Assembly (NCBI GenBank): GCA_964386975.1
Contig: CAYLUS010000010.1
Location: forward strand, 1 to 56,436
DNA length: 56,436 nucleotides
Source of the DNA: UBA6136 sp964386975
Lineage (GTDB): Bacteria > Pseudomonadota > Gammaproteobacteria > Methylococcales > Methylococcaceae
Direction: 5' to 3'
The notes beneath the pieces were generated by a model. That model worked only from the letters and a program-made list of their open reading frames with translations. It did not search any database and had not been told where the DNA came from. Each line of letters starts with the position of its first letter. Within the stretch, counting starts at the first letter, position 1. Below, piece after piece: positions 42,783 through 51,150 of the stretch. A program made the position numbers and the translations under genes.

Positions 42783-43709
42783 ATGTTTTTCAAAAATCTA
42801 ACGGTTCTGCAACTGGCTGATGCGTTTGCCTTGAACGGCCTTGAATTGGAGGCCAAACTCGAGGCTCGGCGCTTTGTGGCCTGTGGCAGCCTTGAGCCTC
42901 GGGCGGTCGGTTGGGTTTCGCCGCTGGCAAAGAACGATGCAGCGCTGGTTCATCAGGCGAACGGCTATCTGATGATTTGCCTTAAGGTCGAGGACAAGGT
43001 TTTACCCTCGGGCGTCATCAATGAGGTGGTCTCCGAGCGGGTCGAGGCGTTTTCCGAAAGCCAGGGACGATTTCCCTCCCGCAAGGAGCGCGAGTCCATC
43101 CGTGATGAGGTCCTTACCGATCTCTTGCCCCGCGCATTCAGCCAGAGTCGCAAGACCTACGCCTATCTGGATCCCCGCAAAGGCTGGCTGGTGATCGATG
43201 CGGCCAGCCCCCGCAAGGCGGAGGATGTGGTCGCTCTCTTAAGGCAGTGTCTGGACGGTTTTCCGGTCCGGCCGCTCAGGGTTCAGGAACGCCCGGGTTT
43301 CGTCATGACCGAATGGCTGGCCAAAGGCAATCTGCCGGATGGCGTGACGCTTGAGAATGAGTGTGAACTCAAGTCCAAGGAGGAGGACGGGGCTGTGGTT
43401 CGCTGTCGCAAACAGGACCTCGTTGTGCCGGAAATGCTGAATCACATTGAGGCCGGGAAAGAACTCATCAAACTGGCACTAACATTCAATGACCGCCTGA
43501 GCCTGGTTCTCGATGACACGCTGGCAATACGCCGGCTGAAGTTCCTCGATACGCCGGATGAGGCGCCCAAAGAGGAGGTGGGCGATGACCCGGTCCGCCA
43601 GTTTGATGCAGACTTTACCCTGATGACACTTGAATTCGACCTGCTACTGTCCTCCATTTTGGGATGGTTCGGTGGCGAAGTGCGCGAGGACCTTCCGAAA
43701 AATGCGTAA
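42783..43709 (+). CDS. rdgC: Recombination-associated protein RdgC
   Basis: Nucleoid-associated, ring-forming DNA-binding protein that limits RecA. The 308-residue length is normal. MFFKNLTVLQLADAF at the start and SFGWVSP-equivalent block AVGWVSPLAKNDAALVHQ are recognisable, along with FPSRKERESIRDEVLTDLLP. The ATG at 42783 has no ribosome site and lies 7 nt from a candidate -10. The L,D-transpeptidase gene downstream overlaps its last 8 nt. Confidence 0.93.
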   Translation: MFFKNLTVLQLADAFALNGLELEAKLEARRFVACGSLEPRAVGWVSPLAKNDAALVHQANGYLMICLKVEDKVLPSGVINEVVSERVEAFSESQGRFPSRKERESIRDEVLTDLLPRAFSQSRKTYAYLDPRKGWLVIDAASPRKAEDVVALLRQCLDGFPVRPLRVQERPGFVMTEWLAKGNLPDGVTLENECELKSKEEDGAVVRCRKQDLVVPEMLNHIEAGKELIKLALTFNDRLSLVLDDTLAIRRLKFLDTPDEAPKEEVGDDPVRQFDADFTLMTLEFDLLLSSILGWFGGEVREDLPKNA

Positions 43710-45465
43710 CCCGATGGCCATGATCCCGTTTTCTCTCTCACACCTTGCTCAAAAGACGCTGACCACGCTTGGGGTTGCCTTGGTCGTCATGACCTTAGGT
43801 CTGACGCCATCGATGGCGGAGACCTTTCCGTTGCCCGCCCATGGGGATGACATCATCGGCGAGCTCCGACATACCCATCCGCACCAGGAAGACACCCTGA
43901 TCGACATTGCCCGTCGCCTCAGTGTGGGGCAGGACGAGATGATGATGGCCAATCCCACTGTCGACCGGTGGCTGCCCGGCAAGGATGCGGATGTCGTCAT
44001 TCCGCAGGAATACATCCTGCCGAATGCGCCCCGGGCCGGCATCGTGGTCAATATCCCCGAGATGCGCCTTTACTACTTTCCGGTGCGACAGGTGGCTCCG
44101 GCCCGAAAGGCCGCTCCGGCTAAAAAAGGGGCGGTGACCTGCACAATGGTTCCTGTGGAGTCATCGCCGGCCGCCGCTAAATCCGGTCGCAAGAGCGCCG
44201 ATGCGGGCGTCAAGTCCAAGGTGGACACAGCCAAGGCGTTGCCAGCGCAAAAGTCCAAGGTCAAGCCACCCGCGACGCCCGCCAAGAGCGTGGGGGCAGC
44301 GCCTGCCTCCAAGGCCCAAGCTACCAACAAGCCAGGGGCGGCGGCAACCGCCAAGATGGCGAAACCGACCAGTCCGGCGAAACTCCAGAAAGTCTGTAAG
44401 CCCCAGGTGGAATCCCAACCCGTGGAGGCCGATCAGGGGGGCAGCTTTGAGTCGGCCAACAGCGGTGAGGTAATCACTTATCCTGTAAGCATGGGCCGCA
44501 TGGACTGGCGGACGCCAATTGGCAAGACCACGGTCGTCCACAAGCAGAAAGATCCATCCTGGACGCCGCCGGCCTCGATCAAGCGGGAGCATGCAGCCAA
44601 GGGTGATCCCTTGCCGGATGTGGTACCACCAGGTCCTGACAATCCCCTTGGCAAATATGCCATGCGGCTCGGTGTTGCAGGCTACCTGATCCATGGTACC
44701 GATGCGGCGAAGGCCGATGGCATTGGCATGCGCGTCACCCACGGTTGCATGCGTCTTTATAACGAGGACATCGCCAAGCTATTTCCCCTGATCCCGGTCG
44801 GATCGCCGGTCTATCTTGTCAATCAGCCGGTCAAGCTGGGATGGAAGGATGGGCTCCTCTATATGGAGGTCAGCCAGCCGTTGGACGAAGACGTGGGTAT
44901 TGCACCCCATGATGTCGATGAGAATGTGCCCAAGCGAATTCTGGATCAGGAGGATGCCCAGCGGTCCCGGTTCCTGATGCGTCTTGCCAATCAGGAAATT
45001 CAGAGGCAGCGGGATAAGGGCGATGTCATGATCGACATGGACAAGGTCCACCGCGCGATCGAGAAGCCGACGGGGATTCCGGTTCGGATCGGGGGTACGT
45101 CGGAGGGCTGGGATGCAGGACCTGGCGCTGATATCGGTTTAGCCCCGCCACCCAAGAGCGAGGCGCCCGATTCTCTGACCGAGAAGGCGGCAAAGCCTGC
45201 AGGCGCTCGTGCCGGCAAGCCGCCGGCCTTCGAGGATCAGGACGATGCGCCAGTTGTGGCACCCAGACGACCGATCGCGCCGTTGCCCCGCAGCTTTGAT
45301 GGCGATCCTGAAGCGGAGGGTGGCACCCAAGGGGGTGGCTACTCTCCAGAAAATCCCTACCGCCCGGAGGCGGAGCCTGCAAGAGCCCCCGCCATTCGCG
45401 CGCCTTTACCGCCACAGTCACCCGCGCAACCGGATAACTACGAGGATCCTGAAGAGGAGGGCTAG
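43702..45465 (+). CDS. L,D-transpeptidase (YkuD) with LysM-like domain and inserted linker
   Basis: Periplasmic peptidoglycan cross-linking or lipoprotein-attaching enzyme of the ErfK/YbiS type. The protein is 587 residues from ATG 43702. The signal segment ends near SMAETFPLP. A LysM-like region (EDTLIDIARRLSVGQDEMMM) follows. The YkuD domain starts with GIVVNIPEMRLYYFP (to about 128), is interrupted by a Lys/Ala/Pro-rich stretch of about 125 residues, and resumes at VITYPVSMGRMDWRTPIGKT. Catalytic His347 and Cys349 lie in THGCMRLYNEDI. A Pro/Glu-rich C-terminal region of about 190 residues ends the protein. ATGs at 43714 and 43720 are alternative starts. Confidence 0.92.
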   Translation: MRNPMAMIPFSLSHLAQKTLTTLGVALVVMTLGLTPSMAETFPLPAHGDDIIGELRHTHPHQEDTLIDIARRLSVGQDEMMMANPTVDRWLPGKDADVVIPQEYILPNAPRAGIVVNIPEMRLYYFPVRQVAPARKAAPAKKGAVTCTMVPVESSPAAAKSGRKSADAGVKSKVDTAKALPAQKSKVKPPATPAKSVGAAPASKAQATNKPGAAATAKMAKPTSPAKLQKVCKPQVESQPVEADQGGSFESANSGEVITYPVSMGRMDWRTPIGKTTVVHKQKDPSWTPPASIKREHAAKGDPLPDVVPPGPDNPLGKYAMRLGVAGYLIHGTDAAKADGIGMRVTHGCMRLYNEDIAKLFPLIPVGSPVYLVNQPVKLGWKDGLLYMEVSQPLDEDVGIAPHDVDENVPKRILDQEDAQRSRFLMRLANQEIQRQRDKGDVMIDMDKVHRAIEKPTGIPVRIGGTSEGWDAGPGADIGLAPPPKSEAPDSLTEKAAKPAGARAGKPPAFEDQDDAPVVAPRRPIAPLPRSFDGDPEAEGGTQGGGYSPENPYRPEAEPARAPAIRAPLPPQSPAQPDNYEDPEEEG

Positions 45466-45474
45466 TCGAAGGCC

Positions 45475-45744
45475 TCAGGCCTTGGGTTTATAGCCCTCAG
45501 GGAGTTCCGTACTGCCGCCAAAGAGAAACTTTTCGCGCTCTTGGGCGAGGAACTTCTTGGCGTCGGCTTCAAAGGGTGTCAGACGGTGTTCATTGATCAG
45601 CATCGTCTGAACGCCGGTCCACTCCAGCCAGGCCTCCTTGGAGATATTCTCGAAAATTCGTTGGCCCTCGGCGCCCGGAAACGGCGGCCGTTCCAGGGCT
45701 TCGGCCTCGCGGCCCAGGCGCTTGCAAAACACGGTCTGACTCAT
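45475..45744 (-). CDS. yggX: Fe(2+)-trafficking / oxidative damage protection protein YggX
   Basis: An 89-residue cytoplasmic protein implicated in protecting iron-sulfur clusters. MSQTVFCKRLGREAEALERP with Cys7, then PFPGAEGQRIFENISKEAWL and FLFGGSTELPEGYKP, are diagnostic. Its ATG overlaps the mutY stop by 4 nt, so translation is coupled. The mutY-yggX pairing is conserved in enterics too, and MutY itself carries a 4Fe-4S cluster. Confidence 0.96.
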   Translation of the reverse strand: MSQTVFCKRLGREAEALERPPFPGAEGQRIFENISKEAWLEWTGVQTMLINEHRLTPFEADAKKFLAQEREKFLFGGSTELPEGYKPKA

Positions 45745-46778
45745 GGGGTTTCTCCAATGCGTTGTAAAAGGCGCCGGATCGGGGCCGGCAGGGCAAGGCC
45801 TACAAGGTCGCGATGCCAGATGCCCGGTGGCAGATGCTGTTCTTGGATTTTACGTCTGAGAAGGACCGGCTGAAAGTCGAGATGGAAATGGGAGAAGGTG
45901 TGTCGCTGTCTTTCCAGGACCTCAAGATCCGGGTCGTGCGCTGATTCTATGTCCAGTCGGGCATCGAGGTCTCTGAGATCCTTGAACTCCGGCAATGACC
46001 AAAGTCCTCCCCAAATGCCCTGAGCGGGACGCTTTTCGAGAAACACCGCGCCACTCTCGTCATAGACCATGAGCAGGAGGGCCTGGCGCGTAGGCAGTGA
46101 TCGAGATGGCCGCGGGCTTGGCAGCGCGGTCTGGCATCCATGGCGCCTCGCCCAGCAGCCCGCTGCGACCGGGCACGCCTCGCAGAGCGGCTGTCTGGGC
46201 CTGCAGATCATTGCGCCGAGGTCCATCATGGCCTGATTGAACCGGTCCGGATGGTGTGCAGGGGTAAGGGTGTCGCTGAGCGCCCAGAGCTGGTTCTGAA
46301 CGGACAGTCGCCCCGGCCACCCGTCAATGCCGGCAAAGCGGGTCAGCACCCGACGCACATTGCCATCCAAAATAGGCGCCCGCAGTCCCATTCCAAGACT
46401 CAGGATGGCGCCCGCAGTGGATCGTCCAATGCCGGGGAGGGCCATCAGGGCATCAATTGATGCCGGAAACCGGCCCTCGTGGAGGGCCATTAGGGCGCGA
46501 GCGCAGGCATGCAGGTGGCGAGCGCGGGCATAGTAGCCTAGCCCCGACCAGAGCCCCAGCACCGACTCGGTTTCGGCCTTGGCAAGTTCCGGGAGACCCG
46601 GGAATTGGGCCATGAACCGCTCGAAATAGGGAATCACGGTCGTGACCTGGGTCTGTTGGAGCATGATTTCCGAAATCCAGACCCGATAGGGCGTCGCCGG
46701 TTGCTGCCATGGCAGCGCGTTGCGGCCAGAGTCCGCCTGCCAGGCGATCATGCGCTCAGCAAAGGTCGCGTGGTCCAT
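45741..46778 (-). CDS. mutY: Adenine DNA glycosylase
   Basis: Removes adenine mispaired with 8-oxoguanine. The 345-residue protein has catalytic Glu37 (WISEIMLQQTQV), the helix-hairpin-helix LPGIGRSTAGAI, catalytic Asp138 (ILDGNVRRV) and the 4Fe-4S ligands Cys192, 199, 202 and 208 (CRPRQPLCEACPVAAGC), all at E. coli positions. The C-terminal NUDIX-like 8-oxoG recognition domain covers about 225-345. It is first of the mutY-yggX pair. Confidence 0.97.
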   Translation of the reverse strand: MDHATFAERMIAWQADSGRNALPWQQPATPYRVWISEIMLQQTQVTTVIPYFERFMAQFPGLPELAKAETESVLGLWSGLGYYARARHLHACARALMALHEGRFPASIDALMALPGIGRSTAGAILSLGMGLRAPILDGNVRRVLTRFAGIDGWPGRLSVQNQLWALSDTLTPAHHPDRFNQAMMDLGAMICRPRQPLCEACPVAAGCWARRHGCQTALPSPRPSRSLPTRQALLLMVYDESGAVFLEKRPAQGIWGGLWSLPEFKDLRDLDARLDIESAHDPDLEVLERQRHTFSHFHLDFQPVLLRRKIQEQHLPPGIWHRDLVGLALPAPIRRLLQRIGETP

Positions 46779-46876
46779 TACCGCATTCTAGCCTGCCTTG
46801 GGAGAGTCCGGGTTGAGGCAATGTTAGAATCAGCAACTAAGTCGTGCCGCCCCGGCTGTTTTCTTCCCTCATTACT

Positions 46877-47359
46877 ATGGATTCTGAGTCACCTTGTTGC
46901 TGCTGGTCAGGCCGTTCGTTTGGCATGTGCTGTGCGCCTTACCTTGAGGGGCAACGGTCGGCTCCCACCGCCGAAACCCTGATGCGATCGAGGTTTTCTG
47001 CGTTTCAGTTGCGACGGCCGGAATACCTCATGGAGACGTGGGACCTTTCGTCATGCCCCAAAAAGCTCGGGTTCGAGCAAGATGAGCGGCGTTGGTCAAG
47101 TCTTCTGATCGTCGATACCATCGGCGGGGGTGAGGAGGATCAGCGGGGGGTTGTCGAATTCAAGGCCACTTATGAATTGGGTGAGGACACTTACCTCTTC
47201 CATGAAATCAGCCGTTTTACCCGACATGAGGGGCGCTGGGTGTATCTCGATGCCAGTTTTCCCTTTCATGGCAAGATCGCCCATCAGGGCAAGACACTCA
47301 AGAATGCGCCGTGCCCCTGTGGTAGCGGCAAGAAATTCAAGAAATGTTGTGGCGGTTAG
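46877..47359 (+). CDS. ychJ: YchJ-like SEC-C motif protein (UPF0225)
   Basis: The protein is 160 residues from ATG 46877 with an SEC-C zinc motif at each end: an N-terminal variant CCCWSGRSFGMCCAPYL, where Trp replaces the usual Gly, and a canonical C-terminal CPCGSGKKFKKCC. The middle is the NTF2-like YchJ domain (LMRSRFSAFQLRRPEYLMET). The frame is open back to 46844, but 46877 gives the family N-terminus. Function is unknown. It is divergent from mutY and 26 nt ahead of fhs. Confidence 0.88.
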   Translation: MDSESPCCCWSGRSFGMCCAPYLEGQRSAPTAETLMRSRFSAFQLRRPEYLMETWDLSSCPKKLGFEQDERRWSSLLIVDTIGGGEEDQRGVVEFKATYELGEDTYLFHEISRFTRHEGRWVYLDASFPFHGKIAHQGKTLKNAPCPCGSGKKFKKCCGG

Positions 47360-47385
47360 CCGCAACGCCTGAAGCAGGAAAGCGC

Positions 47386-49059
47386 ATGTCCGACATTGAA
47401 ATTGCCCAGAAGGCCCGCATGATTCCCATCTCCGAGCTTGCCCAAGCGCGGCTTGGCATTCCGGCGGCGGAACTGGATCCTTATGGACATTACAAGGCCA
47501 AACTCTCCCTGGATTACATTCACTCACTGGAGCAGCGCCCCGAGGGCCACCTCGTGCTCGTCACGGCCATTAGCCCGACGCCGGCCGGTGAGGGCAAGAC
47601 CACCACAACGGTCGGTTTAGGGGATGCCTTGAATCGCCTTGGCCACAAGGCGGTCATGTGTCTTCGGGAGCCCTCTCTTGGCCCCTGCTTCGGGGTCAAG
47701 GGCGGTGCCGCCGGCGGCGGCCATGCCCAGGTGGTGCCGATGGAGGACATTAACCTTCACTTTACCGGTGATTTCCACGCCATCGGGGTGGCCCACAACC
47801 TGCTCGCAGCGCTGATTGACAACCACATTCAGCAGGGAAACAGCCTCGGAATCGATCCCCGGCGCATCCAGTGGAAGCGGGTCGTCGATATGAATGACCG
47901 TGCGCTTCGAAAAATCGTGATCGGTCTTGGTGGTGTTGCCAATGGGTTTTCGAGAGAGGATGGCTATGACATCGTCGTTGCCTCCGAAGTGATGGCCATT
48001 TTGTGCCTTGCTCGTGGGCTCAAGGACCTCAAGGAGCGCCTCGGCCGCATCATCGTGGCCTACCGGACAGACGGCAAAACACCGGTCTATGCCCGGGACC
48101 TGAAGGCGCAGGGCGCGATGGCGGCCCTCCTGAAGGAGGCCATCAAGCCGAATCTGGTCCAGACGCTTGAAAACAACCTGGCCATCATTCACGGCGGTCC
48201 CTTTGCCAATATTGCCCATGGCTGTAATACCGTCATGGCGACTCGTACGGCCCTGCGCCTTGCCGATTATGTGGTGACGGAGGCCGGTTTTGGTGCGGAT
48301 CTCGGGGCTGAAAAATTCATCGACATCAAGTGCCGGATGGCAGATTTGAGCCCGGCTGTGGTGGTGCTGGTGGCAACGCTAAGGGCCCTCAAGTTCCATG
48401 GCGGGGTTGCCAAGGAAGACCTTAATCGCGAGGATCTCGCGGCGTTGGAGCGGGGGTTTGCCAACCTCGAGCGCCATGTTGCCAACATTCGGGATCACTA
48501 TGGATTGCCATGTATCGTGGCCGTCAATCACTTTACCTTTGATACCGAGGCGGAAATCTCGCTTCTAAAGACCCATTGCCAGCACCTGGGTGTCCAGGTG
48601 GTCATTGCGCGGCACTGGGCCGAAGGTGGTCAGGGAGCGGAAGATCTGGCGCGGGCGGTGGTGGAGCAAGTGTCAACGGCGCCGGGTCAGCACCGTTATG
48701 TGTACGAGGCCGAAATGACCCTTTGGCAAAAGATCGAGGCCATTGCCAAGAAAATTTATGGGGCAAGCCAGGTCACCGCCGATTCCAAGGTTCAAAAGCA
48801 GCTCGCGGAATGGAGCCAACTTTACCCCGACTATCCGGTGTGCATGGCCAAGACGCAGATGTCGTTCTCGACAGACCCGAGCCGTCGGGGCGCACCGGAA
48901 GGCCATACCGTCCATATACGGGAGGTGCGCCTGGCAAATGGCGCCGGCTTCGTGGTGGCGATCGCCGGGGACATCATGACCATGCCGGGTTTGCCGAAAG
49001 TGCCAGCGGCCGAGGCCATCGATGTCGATGACAATGGGCGGATTACCGGCCTTTTCTGA
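47386..49059 (+). CDS. fhs: Formate-tetrahydrofolate ligase
   Basis: ATP-dependent activation of formate to 10-formyl-tetrahydrofolate, feeding one-carbon metabolism. The 557-residue length matches the family. ATP loop PTPAGEGKTTTT lies at about 64-75, followed by LREPSLGPCFGVKGGAAGGG and NLHFTGDFHAI. AGGAA is 6-7 nt before ATG 47386; the open frame back to 47344 overlaps ychJ and is not used. No partner folD is in the window. Confidence 0.96.
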   Translation: MSDIEIAQKARMIPISELAQARLGIPAAELDPYGHYKAKLSLDYIHSLEQRPEGHLVLVTAISPTPAGEGKTTTTVGLGDALNRLGHKAVMCLREPSLGPCFGVKGGAAGGGHAQVVPMEDINLHFTGDFHAIGVAHNLLAALIDNHIQQGNSLGIDPRRIQWKRVVDMNDRALRKIVIGLGGVANGFSREDGYDIVVASEVMAILCLARGLKDLKERLGRIIVAYRTDGKTPVYARDLKAQGAMAALLKEAIKPNLVQTLENNLAIIHGGPFANIAHGCNTVMATRTALRLADYVVTEAGFGADLGAEKFIDIKCRMADLSPAVVVLVATLRALKFHGGVAKEDLNREDLAALERGFANLERHVANIRDHYGLPCIVAVNHFTFDTEAEISLLKTHCQHLGVQVVIARHWAEGGQGAEDLARAVVEQVSTAPGQHRYVYEAEMTLWQKIEAIAKKIYGASQVTADSKVQKQLAEWSQLYPDYPVCMAKTQMSFSTDPSRRGAPEGHTVHIREVRLANGAGFVVAIAGDIMTMPGLPKVPAAEAIDVDDNGRITGLF

Positions 49060-49191
49060 GGAGGGGGCGCGCGAATGGTGCCGGAGTCTGGCCGGGAGAA
49101 TCTGGCAGCGATGGCAAGGAGAACGGAATTTGAGCGACAGCCCAGGGAATCCCATACTGGGAACATGAATGGAAGTGGTGAGCGAGTGTGC

Positions 49192-49211
49192 CTTGGGGCC
49201 TAGTCCCCAAG
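49192..49211. other. Hairpin CTTGGGG/CCCCAAG
   Basis: A 7-bp perfect stem with a 6-nt loop about 130 nt after fhs. It could weakly terminate fhs transcription, but no T-run follows. Confidence 0.35.
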
Positions 49212-49241
49212 AGCTGGCGGGAGCGCGCTGTGTATGGGCGG

Positions 49242-49275
49242 TCTCACCTTAACAGGCGGGCCCTTGCGGGTGAGA
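49242..49275 (+). other. Larger hairpin upstream of the small secreted gene
   Basis: TCTCACC and GGTGAGA pair in a 7-bp stem around a 20-nt loop that contains GGGCCC. It lies about 210 nt before the start codon. Role unknown. Confidence 0.35.
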
Positions 49276-49486
49276 TGAAGGCAGAAGCATTCACCCTCAG
49301 ACGGTTTTGGATTAGAGTGGTAAACTTCGAAACAAAGATCCTGAGTTGGCGCCTATTGCCCCTTTTTTGGATCTGCATACGGATCGTGGGGAATTTCCAG
49401 CTTACCGGCTGGTCCTATCGGTTGGTCAGCGTGCTGGATTTGCCGACGCTGAACTGACAATAAGAACTGAACTGATGGAGATCATG

Positions 49487-49828
49487 ATGAAAGCAACCAA
49501 AACTCTGCTCGGGATTGCTGCGATGGCTGCCCTGTGTACGGCAACGAACGCGATGGCCGCCGCCGATGACAGCAAGTATCCGGCCTATAATTTCCAGCCA
49601 TCCGTGATTTTCAGTAACCCCGAACTGATCGAGAAGACGCACGGGGTGCTCGCATCAACTCCGGCTCCGGTCAGTGTGGCGCCTGCGGCAGCAGCCCCCG
49701 CTGCAGTTGCGGCCTCCGCAGCGCCCGCCGCGGCACCGACGGCCGTCGCTCAGGCGCCCGCGGTCGTTCAGGATCCCAAATATCCTGCGGCCTACTTCCA
49801 GCCCAGCATTTTGTATCCGACCCACTAA
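49487..49828 (+). CDS. Small secreted protein with duplicated KYPA..FQPS motif
   Basis: A 113-residue precursor with a signal peptide (MKATKTLLGIAAMAALCTAT, cleavage after AMA near residue 24-25). The mature protein has two copies of a 15-residue motif: DSKYPAYNFQPSVIF at 28-42 and DPKYPAAYFQPSILY at 96-110, identical at nine positions. Between them lies an Ala/Pro/Val-rich linker (about 57-94). GGAG 6 nt upstream favours ATG 49487 over 49484 or 49475. I recognise no characterised family. It stands alone between a 427-bp leader and a strong terminator. Confidence 0.82.
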   Translation: MKATKTLLGIAAMAALCTATNAMAAADDSKYPAYNFQPSVIFSNPELIEKTHGVLASTPAPVSVAPAAAAPAAVAASAAPAAAPTAVAQAPAVVQDPKYPAAYFQPSILYPTH

Positions 49829-49878
49829 GACGTCGGATGGATATCCAGGGGCCCGTAATCCAACGGCGCCCTTGGCTC

Positions 49879-49916
49879 AAAGGGGTGAATGCAATCTGTG
49901 TTGCATTCACCCCTTT
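49879..49916. terminator. Bidirectional terminator between the small secreted gene and yciH
   Basis: A perfect 16-bp stem (AAAGGGGTGAATGCAA / TTGCATTCACCCCTTT) with a 6-nt loop, flanked by A and T runs within the stem so it can act on both strands. It lies 50 nt after the secreted gene and 14 nt from the end of the convergent yciH. Confidence 0.85.
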
Positions 49917-49930
49917 GTGATTTCTGGGGG

Positions 49931-50290
49931 CTAACCGCCGGCCAGTTTGACCGTGTAGCCTTTTTTCGTGAGTGCCTCGACAATCGGCTTGCGCTGATCG
50001 CCCTGAATCTCGATGACCCAGTCCTTGACCGTCCCGCCTGTGCCGCAGCGCTGCTTGAGTTCCTTGGCGAGTTTTTGAAGCACCTCGGGGTTTGCACTGA
50101 CGCCGTGAATCAGTGTGACATCCTTGCCGCCACGCCCTTTGGTTTGCCGCTGAACCCTGACAATCCCGTCGATTTTCGGCACTGTCTGGGCCTTTTTGCA
50201 GATGCATTCTTGCGCGGGATGACGACATTCCGGACACATACGGCCGGTAAGGGTCGAGTAGACGATGCGATTTTTCTCAGAGCCGTTCAT
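49931..50290 (-). CDS. yciH: SUI1/eIF1-family protein YciH
   Basis: A 119-residue bacterial homologue of eukaryotic initiation factor eIF1. The N-terminal part has a Cys pair region (RMCPECRHPAQECIC) that may bind zinc. The SUI1 fold follows with QTKGRGGKDVTLIHG and KQRCGTGGTVKDWVIEIQGD. Its cellular role in bacteria is debated, with fidelity of start selection proposed. Its ATG overlaps the amidase stop by 4 nt. Confidence 0.93.
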   Translation of the reverse strand: MNGSEKNRIVYSTLTGRMCPECRHPAQECICKKAQTVPKIDGIVRVQRQTKGRGGKDVTLIHGVSANPEVLQKLAKELKQRCGTGGTVKDWVIEIQGDQRKPIVEALTKKGYTVKLAGG

Positions 50291-51150
50291 GGCGTTAGGG
50301 TGGGGTTATCGGCGGAGGCGGCTTTGGCAAAGTTGCGCACGCCCCGGAACAGGGCGCGCGCGAGTCGATCCTGTTGCTTTGGATCACTCAGGCGTTGCTC
50401 CTCTTCGGCGTTGGAAATGAAGCCCGTTTCAACGAGAAGCGAGGGGACATCGAGGGATTTGAGCACGGCAAACCCTGCCTTCTGCACAGAGGACTGATGC
50501 ACCTTGAATTCCCTCTGAAGTGCATGAAGCACCTGGGTGGCGGCTTGCTCGCTGGATTCGGCGGTTGCATTCTTTGAGAGGTCGACGAGGACGGAGGCCA
50601 CCATGGCATCCTCGGTCTTGAGATCCACACCGGCAACCTCCCCGGCATTTTCCCGGTCGGCCAGACAGCGGGCGGCCTCACTGGTGGCCCCGTTTTCAGA
50701 CAAGGTGAAGACGGACGTCCCTCGGGCTTCACCCTCGGATTCGGCATCGGCATGGAGTGAGATGAACAGGTCTGCTTCCCGGTCGCGGGCTGCTTCTGCC
50801 CGCTTTCTCAGCGTAATGAACTGATCGTTGGGTCGAATCAGGATAGGCCGGATGCCGGGCTCATGCCGCAGAAGTTCATAAAGGCGTTTGGCGATAGAAA
50901 GCACGAGATCCTTCTCCTGTGTGCCCTTGGGGCCGATTGCGCCACTGTCCTTGCCGCCATGTCCTGCATCGATGGCGACGACGAAGTGGCTTTTGCCGTT
51001 CTCAAACACGCGCTGATTCGGGGTTTTGGTCTCTGCCAGCGCATCGCCAGCCATCAAGATCAGTGCAAGGAGCGGCACCGAGCACGCAAACAGAGACCGC
51101 AAAGCCGTGTTCGGGCAGTAATGCACTGATGAAGGCGGTTTTTCTTGCAT
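50287..51150 (-). CDS. amiC: N-acetylmuramoyl-L-alanine amidase (Amidase_3)
   Basis: Periplasmic zinc amidase that cleaves the stem peptide from muramic acid during cell separation. The 287-residue precursor has a signal peptide ending near residue 39 (GDALAE). The Amidase_3 blocks are VVAIDAGHGGKDSGAIG with the first zinc His, LFISLHADA with the second, and the C-terminal LLVETGFISN with the catalytic Glu. It lacks the N-terminal AMIN domain of E. coli AmiC, so it is a short form and the symbol is approximate. Its ATG directly follows the tsaE TGA. Confidence 0.93.
   Translation of the reverse strand: MQEKPPSSVHYCPNTALRSLFACSVPLLALILMAGDALAETKTPNQRVFENGKSHFVVAIDAGHGGKDSGAIGPKGTQEKDLVLSIAKRLYELLRHEPGIRPILIRPNDQFITLRKRAEAARDREADLFISLHADAESEGEARGTSVFTLSENGATSEAARCLADRENAGEVAGVDLKTEDAMVASVLVDLSKNATAESSEQAATQVLHALQREFKVHQSSVQKAGFAVLKSLDVPSLLVETGFISNAEEEQRLSDPKQQDRLARALFRGVRNFAKAASADNPTLTP

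Larger units (their letters stand above)
49060..49486. other. 427-bp leader region upstream of the small secreted gene
   Basis: No convincing gene. Two hairpins stand out: CTTGGGG/CCCCAAG at 49192-49211, and TCTCACC/GGTGAGA at 49242-49275 enclosing a GC-rich loop with an internal GGGCCC. Neither is followed by a T-tract. The region could hold the fhs 3' end and a structured leader for the gene at 49487; no riboswitch family I know fits. Confidence 0.45.

Noticed and set aside
49188..49457. 89-codon plus-strand frame in the leader of the small secreted gene
   Set aside because: Trp/Arg-rich translation, no ribosome site, overlaps both hairpins; more likely untranslated leader.
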